Source: JBQTJJ01 sp052387235
GTDB lineage: Bacteria; Actinomycetota; Acidimicrobiia; Acidimicrobiales; GCA-2861595
Assembly (NCBI GenBank): GCA_052387235.1
Contig: JBQTJJ010000126.1
Coordinates: forward strand, 1 to 9,842
Direction of reading: 5' to 3'
Length of the DNA: 9,842 nt
The notes under the pieces were generated by a model. That model did no database searches. It was not told where the DNA came from and was given only the letters and a program-made list of their open reading frames with translations. The position numbers were made by a program, and so were the translations under genes. Position 1 is the stretch's first letter, and each line of letters begins with the position of its first letter. This document shows positions 1 to 5,111 of the stretch, piece by piece.

Positions 1-827
1 ACCGAGCCGCCGAGCAGGCCGGCCTCGAAGTGGCGCTGGAAGGCGAAGAACACCACGAGGGGCACGGCCATGGAGACGAACGACGCCGGGGCGATGATCC
101 CGATGTTGCTGCCGAACTGCCCGAGGCGGCGCCCGATCGCCACCGTGATGGGCGGGCTGTCCCCGGCGAAGATGAGGGCCACCAGGAGGTCGTTCCAGAC
201 CCAGAGGAACTGGAAGATCCCGAGAGCGGCGATGGCCGGGGCGCCCAGGGGCAGCACGATGCGCAGGAAGATGCGCAGCTCCGAGGCGCCGTCGAGGCGG
301 GCCGCCTCGAACAGGTCCCGGGGTAGGCCGGCGAAGAAGTTGCGCAGGAGGAACACCGCGAACGGGAGCCCGAAGGCGACGTGGAACAGCACCACCGCCG
401 GGATGCCGTCGATCCCGATCCGGCGGTACAGCTGGAACACCGGGATGAGGGCCATCTGGAGGGGGACCACGAGCAGGCCCACGACGAGCAGGAACAGCGC
501 GTCCCGGCCGGGGAAGCGCATCCAGGCGAAGGCGTAGCCGGCCATCGAGGCGATGAGCACCACCAGCACGGCCGACGGCACGGTGATGAGCACCGTGTTC
601 CAGAGGCTGTCGACCAGCTCGGCGTTGTCGAAGAAGTCGCGGTAGGCGCCGAAGGTGAGCTCGGACGGCTTCAGCAGCCCCTGCCACCAGCCGGAGCGCC
701 CGTAGGTCTCCACCGGGCGCAGGCTGGTGAGGAACAGCCCGAGGGTGGGCACCAGCCAGAACACCGCGACCAGCACGAGCACCACCCGGACGGAGCTGCG
801 CCGCAGCACGCGGCCGGCCGCGTTCAC
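1..827 (-). CDS. Carbohydrate ABC transporter permease, MalG/AglG type (3' end cut by window)
   Basis: Inner-membrane permease of a binding-protein-dependent sugar importer, pairing with the permease encoded just upstream. The protein reads in from a GTG at 827 and stays open to the window edge: 275 full codons, so only a few C-terminal residues are missing. Six membrane segments can be seen at about residues 13-35, 74-100, 109-133, 142-162, 196-222 and 248-268. The EAA loop that contacts the ATPase lies at residues 174-197 (EAARLDGASE, then a conserved LPLGAP). The stretch FQFLWVWNDLLVAL and the terminal QRHFEAGLLGGS match the AglG branch of the MalG family well. The GTG overlaps the upstream stop as GTGA, and GGAG (833-836) sits 5 nt before it, which fixes the start. 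An alpha-glucoside substrate is inferred from family resemblance only. Confidence 0.93.
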   Translation of the reverse strand, partial: MNAAGRVLRRSSVRVVLVLVAVFWLVPTLGLFLTSLRPVETYGRSGWWQGLLKPSELTFGAYRDFFDNAELVDSLWNTVLITVPSAVLVVLIASMAGYAFAWMRFPGRDALFLLVVGLLVVPLQMALIPVFQLYRRIGIDGIPAVVLFHVAFGLPFAVFLLRNFFAGLPRDLFEAARLDGASELRIFLRIVLPLGAPAIAALGIFQFLWVWNDLLVALIFAGDSPPITVAIGRRLGQFGSNIGIIAPASFVSMAVPLVVFFAFQRHFEAGLLGGS

Positions 828-2185
828 CGGCGCTCCTCGTCGATCCGGAACCGGCGGATGTTGAAGGCCAGGATGGGGAGCACCAGGACGAACAGGAACA
901 CGGCGATGGACGCGCCGAGGCCGCGGTTCCCGCCGCCGGTGAAGGCGGTGCGCCACATCTCGAGGGCGATGACGTTGGCATCGTCCTGCACCGACCCGGG
1001 TGCCACCGCGAACACCAGGTCGAACATCTTCAGGGCGTTGATCGTCATGGTGATGAACACCACGCCGAGCACCGGGCCGAGCAGCGGCACGGTGACCTTG
1101 CGGAACACCTTCCACTCGGACGCGCCGTCGACCCGGGCCGCCTCCAGCAGCTGGCGGTCGATGGCGGCCAGGCCGGCGCCGATGGTGACCATGGCGAAGC
1201 CGGCCCACACCCAGACGGCGGCGATGATGGCGGCCGGCGTGACCAGGCTGGCGCCCAGCCACGAGATGCCCTGCCACGGCGGGCGGAAGGTGCTGCCCGG
1301 GATGCGGGCGGTGTAGGAGCCGGGTTCGACGCCGGTGATGCGGAACGAGCCGTCCTTCCCGGTCTCGGCCGAGCCGGCCCGGTCGCCGGCGGCGTCGACG
1401 AGCACGACCGGCACGCCGGGCACGCCCACCTCGCCGTCCTCCACCACGCCCTTCTCGTCGGCGCCCGGCTTGATGTCGCGCCACACCACGCCGGAGACGG
1501 CGCCCTCCACCGGGGCCGGGTCGGCAGCCCCGACGGCGCCGGCCGGCAGCTGGTCGGGGTTGATGCGGAGGAGGCCGATGCGGGCCACCCCGCCCCCGGG
1601 CCCCACGTCGACGGGCAGGTCCATGGCCCGGTCCCCCCGGACCTGCACGTCGTCGGGCAGGGAGGGCACGGCGCCGGGCAGGTCGCCGGGCGGTGACAGC
1701 GCCGAGCGGGGGATGTCGACGAGGGCGTTCACGACCCCCCGGTCGGGGTCGCTCTCGTACACGATCCGCCAGATGACGCCCGAGGCCAGCAGGGAGATGG
1801 CCATGGGCAGGAACACGATGGCCTTGAAGGCCGTCTTCCACGCGATCTTGTCGGAGAGCACGGCCAGGACGAGGCCGACGGTCACCACCATGAGCGGGAA
1901 GGCGACGACCCACACGAAGCTGTTCACCATCGCCCTTCGCATGCGGCGCAGCTCGAACATGGTGCGGTAGTTGTCGAGGCCCACGAAGTCGTCGCCGGCC
2001 ACGTTGTAGAGGCTGCGGATGGCGGTGGCGATGGCCGGCCAGACCACGAAGGCGCCGAGGAGCACGATGGCGGGCAGCAGGAACAGCCCGGCCAGCAGGG
2101 TGGCGCCGGGCCGGCCGTGCGGCCGGCCCGGCGTGTGGCCCCTCACGGTGGGAAGCGGCCGGGCGACCGCCCCCGTCGCCGTCAT
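824..2185 (-). CDS. Carbohydrate ABC transporter permease, MalF/AglF type, with inserted extracytoplasmic beta domain
   Basis: A 453-residue permease subunit. Six membrane segments lie at about residues 28-52, 89-110, 120-142, 312-337, 367-385 and 423-443. The EAA loop is at 348-371 (EAARVDGASEWKVF, then LLGP). The end, LKMFDLVFAVAPGS followed later by FNIRRFRIDEE, resembles AglF alpha-glucoside permeases. Oddly, about 145 residues (157-303) separate segments 3 and 4. Residues 230-296 of this insert look like an SdrD-B/prealbumin-like beta domain (SGVVWRD, EDGEVGVPGVPVVLVD, TGKDGSFRITGVEPGSYTARI). By family topology this loop faces outward. It corresponds to the third periplasmic loop of E. 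coli MalF, not to the large P2 loop. I chose the ATG at 2185, which overlaps the binding-protein stop as ATGA. The frame stays open further upstream, but there it only shadows the binding-protein gene. The ribosome binding site is weak, consistent with translational coupling. Confidence 0.92.
   Translation of the reverse strand: MTATGAVARPLPTVRGHTPGRPHGRPGATLLAGLFLLPAIVLLGAFVVWPAIATAIRSLYNVAGDDFVGLDNYRTMFELRRMRRAMVNSFVWVVAFPLMVVTVGLVLAVLSDKIAWKTAFKAIVFLPMAISLLASGVIWRIVYESDPDRGVVNALVDIPRSALSPPGDLPGAVPSLPDDVQVRGDRAMDLPVDVGPGGGVARIGLLRINPDQLPAGAVGAADPAPVEGAVSGVVWRDIKPGADEKGVVEDGEVGVPGVPVVLVDAAGDRAGSAETGKDGSFRITGVEPGSYTARIPGSTFRPPWQGISWLGASLVTPAAIIAAVWVWAGFAMVTIGAGLAAIDRQLLEAARVDGASEWKVFRKVTVPLLGPVLGVVFITMTINALKMFDLVFAVAPGSVQDDANVIALEMWRTAFTGGGNRGLGASIAVFLFVLVLPILAFNIRRFRIDEERR
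1276..1717 (-). other. Segment encoding the inserted extracytoplasmic domain of the MalF-type permease
   Basis: This segment encodes permease residues 157-303, which are absent from typical MalF/AglF proteins; those pass from the third membrane segment through a short loop into the fourth. The first half (157-229) is rich in Pro, Gly and Asp and not recognisable. The second half (230-296) follows the SdrD-B/carboxypeptidase-regulatory-like pattern: V-x-G-x-V-W-x-D, an acidic turn with E-x-G-V-P-G-V-x-V-x-L, then T-x-K-D-G-S-F-x-I and E-P-G-S-Y. The segment stays in frame with its host, and I see no flanking repeats or obvious composition break, so it looks like an established domain and not a recent insertion. 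Boundaries are approximate. Confidence 0.72.
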
Positions 2186-3498
2186 CCGCCCGACGCCGCC
2201 TTGGCCTCGTCCTCGAGGCGCTGGGTGACCTGGTCCACGTTCGACGGGTTGGCCAGCCAGTCCTGGAGGCGGCCCCAGATGCCGGCCCCCTTGGTGCTGC
2301 CGAAGGCGGCGGGCACCGTGTCGGAGAGGTCGAAGCGGAACGTCTCCGCCTCCACCAGCTGGCTGGCCGCTTCCCGGGTGATGTCGTCTGGGTAGACGCT
2401 GATGTCCACGTCCTTGTTGGGGGACGTGAAGCCGCCGAGCTTGGCCCACACCTCGGCCGCCTCGCCCGTGGCCAGGTACTCCATCAGCTCCCGGACCTCG
2501 GGCCGGTCCTCGAGCATGACCACCACGTCGCCACCGCCGACGATGGCGGGGTCGGACCCGTCGACGGACGGGAAGGCGAAGAAGTTGAAGTCCTCCTCGG
2601 CCTTGGCCTCCGTCTCGTCGCGGATGGTGTTGGCCACGAAGTCGCCCTCGTAGACCGTCGCCGCCGCGGGCGGCGCGCCGAACACGAGCTTGACGCTGTC
2701 CTCGAAGGTGGTCTGGAGGGCGCCCTGGAGCCCCTTGGCCACGAACTCGTTGTTGCCCAGGATGTCGCGCAGCTTGACCAGGGCGTCCTTTACGCTCTGG
2801 TCGGTCCAGGGGATCTGGCGGGTCGCCAGCTGGTCGTACTTCTCGGGGCCGGCCATGCGAAGGTAGACGTTCTCGAACCAGTCGGACAGCACCCAGCCGT
2901 CGGCGCCGCCCACCGCCAGCGGCGTGGTGCCGGCGTCGAGCAGGTCCTGGGACGCGGTCACCCACTCCTCCCAGGTCTTCGGGGGCTCAAGCTCGGCGTC
3001 CTCCCATGTCGGGACGCTGTACCAGACGGTGGACTTGTTGGCCCCCTTGAACCACACGCCGTACAGGGTCTCCTCGTGGGAGCCCAGCTCCTTCCACACC
3101 GGCGCGTAGCGCTCTTCGACGGCCTGGCCCACGAACTCGTCGATCGGCTTGAGGGCGCCGCGCCGCGCCAGGTCGACCAGGAGGCCGGGCTGGGGCAGCT
3201 GGGCCAGGTCGGGCGGGTCGCCGCCCTCCACGCGCGTGGAGAGGATCGTCGGCAGGTCGTCACCGACACCCTGCAGGTTCACGTCGATGCCCGTCTTCTC
3301 GGTGAAGGCCGCCATCACCTGCTGGGCCGCCTCCAGCTCGCCTCCGGTCCACTTGGCGATCATCTCGACCGTCTTGCCGGTGGACGGCGCGCCCGTGGTG
3401 CCGGACGTGTCGTCGTCGTCGTCGCCGCACGCCGCTGCGGTGACGGCCAGCACGGCCACCAGCGCCAGCAGTCGCCGGCCCTTCCAGTTCCTCGTCAC
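2182..3498 (-). CDS. Sugar ABC transporter solute-binding lipoprotein (AglE/MalE type)
   Basis: Extracellular binding protein, 438 residues, that would capture the sugar and deliver it to the two permeases. It begins with a basic stretch (RNWKGRR) and a hydrophobic signal of about 14 residues. A lipobox-like AAAC follows, placing the lipidated cysteine at residue 24, then a run of five aspartates as an acidic spacer. The lipobox lacks the preferred leucine at -3 but is within actinobacterial range. The mature part has family-1 binding-protein features: WTGGELEAAQQVMAAFTEKTGI, then GGDPPDLAQLPQPGLL, which is characteristic of AglE-like alpha-glucoside binders. The start is GTG at 3498, overlapping the ATPase stop as GTGA, with AAGGAG (3506-3511) 7 nt upstream. 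Sugar specificity cannot be read from the sequence. Confidence 0.93.
   Translation of the reverse strand: MTRNWKGRRLLALVAVLAVTAAACGDDDDDTSGTTGAPSTGKTVEMIAKWTGGELEAAQQVMAAFTEKTGIDVNLQGVGDDLPTILSTRVEGGDPPDLAQLPQPGLLVDLARRGALKPIDEFVGQAVEERYAPVWKELGSHEETLYGVWFKGANKSTVWYSVPTWEDAELEPPKTWEEWVTASQDLLDAGTTPLAVGGADGWVLSDWFENVYLRMAGPEKYDQLATRQIPWTDQSVKDALVKLRDILGNNEFVAKGLQGALQTTFEDSVKLVFGAPPAAATVYEGDFVANTIRDETEAKAEEDFNFFAFPSVDGSDPAIVGGGDVVVMLEDRPEVRELMEYLATGEAAEVWAKLGGFTSPNKDVDISVYPDDITREAASQLVEAETFRFDLSDTVPAAFGSTKGAGIWGRLQDWLANPSNVDQVTQRLEDEAKAASGG
3409..3423 (-). repeat. (GAC)5 trinucleotide run coding for Asp5 after the lipobox
   Basis: Five identical GAC codons encode residues 26-30 of the binding lipoprotein, directly after the lipobox Cys-Gly. 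Acidic spacers of this kind are common after the lipid anchor in actinobacterial lipoproteins. A perfect codon repeat could vary in length by slippage, which would change only the linker length and not the reading frame. Confidence 0.8.
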
Positions 3499-4766
3499 TC
3501 TTGCGCTCCTTCCGCTGCTGCCGTGGGCACCTGCCCTGCCCCCTGGTCACCCTGCGCCCTGCCCCCGATGGACCGGCCCGTCTCCAGGTCGAAGAAGTGG
3601 CATCGGGCCGTGTCGACCTGCACCTCCAGGCGCTGGCCCGGCTGGGCCCCCGTGCGGGGGCTGCACCGGGCCACCATGCTGGCCGAGGCCCGGGCCCGTG
3701 CCTCGGCCAGCTGTTCGGCCCGCTCGGCGTCCACGTCCTCGGCCAGCTCCCTGGTCTCCTCCGTCACCACCGGAGGGGCGTCGATGTCGAAGTGCACGAA
3801 CACGTCGGAGCCCATGGCCTCCACCAGCTCCGTGGTGACCGCCAGGCGGCGGTCGGGCGGCCCCCCCGTGGCGACTGCGGCGTCCTCCATGTCCTCGGGC
3901 CGGATGCCGGCGGCCACGCGGCGGCCGGCGTAGGCGGCCAGGCCGGGCCGGGCGGCCACGGCCCGTTCGTCGAGGCGGAGACGCCGGCTGCCGAGGACGA
4001 GGTCCCACCCGCCGCCGGACTGCTCCACCGTGGCCTCGACGAGGTTCATGGCCGGCGAGCCGATGAAGCCGGCGACGAACAGGTTGACGGGGTCGTCGTA
4101 CAGCTCCTGGGGCGTGGCCACCTGCTGGAGGACCCCCTTGCGCATCACCGCCACCCGGTCGCCGAGGGTCATGGCCTCGGTCTGGTCGTGGGTGACGTAG
4201 ATGGTGGTGACGCCGAGGCTGCTCTGGATGCGGCCGATCTCGGCCCGCATCTGGACCCGCAGCTTGGCGTCGAGGTTGGAGAGCGGCTCGTCCATCAGGA
4301 ACGCCTGCGGCTCGCGCACGATGGCCCGGCCCATGGCCACCCGCTGGCGCTGGCCGCCGGACAGGGCGCGGGGCTTGCGCTTGAGGAGCTCCTCCAGGTC
4401 GAGGATCCGGGCCGCCTCCCGCACCCGCCGGTCGACCTCTTCCTTGGCCACCTTGCGCAGCCGCAGTCCGAAGGCGATGTTCTCGTAGACGCTCAGGTGG
4501 GGGTAGAGGGCGTAGCTCTGGAACACCATGGCGATGTCCCGGTCCTTGGGGGCCACGTCGTTGACCACCCGGCCGCCCACCTTCACCGCGCCCCCCGTGA
4601 TGTCCTCCAGCCCGGCCACCATGCGCAGGGCGGTGGTCTTGCCGCACCCGGACGGGCCCACCAGCACCATGAACTCGCCGTCACCGACGGCCAGGTGGAG
4701 GTCGGCCACCGCCGCGGTGCCGTCCGGGTACACCTTCGAGACACCGTCGAGGACGACTTCGGCCAC
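3495..4766 (-). CDS. Sugar ABC transporter ATP-binding protein (MalK/UgpC/MsmX type)
   Basis: Cytoplasmic ATPase, 423 residues, first gene of the importer operon. All nucleotide-binding motifs are intact: Walker A GPSGCGKTT (37-45), Q-loop glutamine 83, signature LSGGQ (135-139), Walker B FLMDE with catalytic Glu160, D-loop SNLD (163-166) and switch His193. The C-terminal half is the OB-fold regulatory domain of the MalK/UgpC group. It contains a charged helical insertion at about 336-363 (EETRELAEDVDAERAEQ), then HFFDLETGR near 390-398, a layout seen in actinobacterial MalK/MsiK-like ATPases. The start is GTG at 4766, chosen because GGAG lies 5 nt upstream and the protein begins at once with the family N-terminus (AEVVLDGVSKVYPDG). 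The open frame continues far upstream, but only as the antisense shadow of ilvB. The stop overlaps the binding-protein start. Confidence 0.95.
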   Translation of the reverse strand: MAEVVLDGVSKVYPDGTAAVADLHLAVGDGEFMVLVGPSGCGKTTALRMVAGLEDITGGAVKVGGRVVNDVAPKDRDIAMVFQSYALYPHLSVYENIAFGLRLRKVAKEEVDRRVREAARILDLEELLKRKPRALSGGQRQRVAMGRAIVREPQAFLMDEPLSNLDAKLRVQMRAEIGRIQSSLGVTTIYVTHDQTEAMTLGDRVAVMRKGVLQQVATPQELYDDPVNLFVAGFIGSPAMNLVEATVEQSGGGWDLVLGSRRLRLDERAVAARPGLAAYAGRRVAAGIRPEDMEDAAVATGGPPDRRLAVTTELVEAMGSDVFVHFDIDAPPVVTEETRELAEDVDAERAEQLAEARARASASMVARCSPRTGAQPGQRLEVQVDTARCHFFDLETGRSIGGRAQGDQGAGQVPTAAAEGAQE

Positions 4767-4771
4767 GCACG

Positions 4772-4775
4772 CTCC
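4772..4775 (-). promoter_or_regulatory. Ribosome binding site fixing the GTG start of the ATPase gene
   Basis: GGAG on the minus strand, separated by 5 nt from GTG at 4766. It decides the start in a frame that has no upstream stop for two kilobases. Confidence 0.7.
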
Positions 4776-4787
4776 GTGTGCTCGTCG

Positions 4788-4810
4788 GGTGCTGGGGTCG
4801 GCCCAGCACC
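4788..4810 (-). promoter_or_regulatory. Hairpin in the presumed 5' leader of the sugar importer operon
   Basis: A perfect 9-bp inverted repeat (GGTGCTGGG at 4788-4796 with CCCAGCACC at 4802-4810) with a 5-nt loop, starting 21 nt upstream of the ATPase GTG. No T run follows on either strand, so it is unlikely to be a simple terminator. It could be an operator for a sugar-responsive repressor or an mRNA structure near the ribosome binding site. Its function is not shown by the sequence. Confidence 0.5.
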
Positions 4811-4858
4811 GGTCGCTGTACCCATCATTGCCCGCTCCGAAGCGGCGTGCCGGGATCC

Positions 4859-4917
4859 GCTCGTTCTGGTGGCCGGAACGACACGGAACCCATGTCGTTC
4901 CGGCCACCGGAACGGGC
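4859..4917. repeat. Long nested inverted repeat in the divergent control region
   Basis: Two 16-nt arms are perfectly complementary (4868-4883 and 4893-4908), with a 9-nt loop. Pairing continues outward through one T/G position to give 21 matches in 22 (4862-4883 with 4893-4914). Each arm is itself nearly palindromic: CGTTCCGG-CCA-CCGGAACG at 4896-4914, and the same with one change at 4862-4880. The element is therefore equally well seen as two 19-bp palindromic sites with centres 34 bp apart. A lone CGTTCCGG half-site occurs at 5061-5068. It lies between two divergent operons, so paired operators for a dimeric regulator are plausible. A dispersed REP-like element is the main alternative. Confidence 0.75.
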
Positions 4918-4936
4918 TGACGGCGCCGGCCCGATG

Positions 4937-4965
4937 TTGCCGTCGCCCGCGCCAGGTGCAACACT
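4937..4965 (+). promoter_or_regulatory. Possible promoter for the ilv leader and operon
   Basis: TTGCCG (4937-4942) and AACACT (4960-4965), separated by 17 nt, resemble the -35 and the relaxed -10 boxes of actinobacterial housekeeping promoters. If used, transcription would begin near 4972, essentially at the leader-peptide GTG, giving a leaderless or nearly leaderless message. The match is weak by sequence alone. The GGAG before the GTG would then lie outside the transcript, so the two readings compete. Confidence 0.3.
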
Positions 4966-4973
4966 GGAGCACC

Positions 4974-5006
4974 GTGCCCGCACCCCGAATCCTCGTAATC
5001 ACCTAA
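4974..5006 (+). CDS. ilvB leader peptide MPAPRILVIT (transcription attenuation)
   Basis: A 10-codon open frame, GTG to TAA, encoding MPAPRILVIT. Four consecutive codons, ATC CTC GTA ATC, call for Ile, Leu, Val and Ile, exactly the three end products of the pathway encoded downstream. Short leader peptides with an RILV-type core before ilvB are established in Actinobacteria. GGAG (4966-4969) lies 4 nt upstream of the GTG. The stop codon abuts a hairpin, followed by a strong terminator hairpin before ilvB. The expected role is regulatory: ribosome stalling at these codons when charged branched-chain tRNAs are scarce should favour read-through into ilvBNC. The peptide itself needs no function. 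The composition, position and downstream structures together make chance unlikely. Confidence 0.87.
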   Translation: MPAPRILVIT

Positions 5007-5032
5007 CGCACGCCGTTCCACCGCGCGTGCGT
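5006..5032 (+). promoter_or_regulatory. Attenuator pause-type hairpin (segments 1 and 2)
   Basis: ACGCACGC (5006-5013) pairs perfectly with GCGTGCGT (5025-5032) across an 11-nt loop. The 5' arm starts at the last base of the leader stop codon, so a ribosome stalled on the Ile-Leu-Val-Ile codons would cover it. The released 3' arm could then pair with the start of the terminator 5' arm (CGTG 5026-5029 with CACG 5033-5036). That antiterminator is only 4 bp with a 3-nt loop, so the exact switching geometry is uncertain. Confidence 0.65.
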
Positions 5033-5033
5033 C

Positions 5034-5060
5034 ACGACCTCCCAACCGGGAGGTCGTTTT
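5034..5060 (+). terminator. Intrinsic terminator of the ilvBNC attenuator
   Basis: A perfect 10-bp stem (ACGACCTCCC at 5034-5043 with GGGAGGTCGT at 5048-5057), AACC loop, and a TTTT run at 5057-5060. It lies 28 nt after the leader stop and 51 nt before ilvB, so it must be bypassed for ilvBNC expression. This is the expected terminator of a ribosome-mediated attenuator. Confidence 0.87.
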
Positions 5061-5111
5061 CGTTCCGGACCACTGTTCCCGCACCAGCACCGACCAGGAA
5101 GCGCAGACACC

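Noticed and set aside
30..1970. Several long plus-strand frames opposite the permease genes.
   Set aside because: They are Arg/Pro/His/Ala-rich shadows with no recognisable domains. The minus strand encodes clear permeases with EAA loops.
2186..2965. An N-terminal extension of the MalF-type permease to 713 residues.
   Set aside because: It overlaps the well-supported binding-protein gene in another frame, is Arg/Gly-rich without membrane or domain features, and ATG at 2185 gives a normal permease N-terminus.
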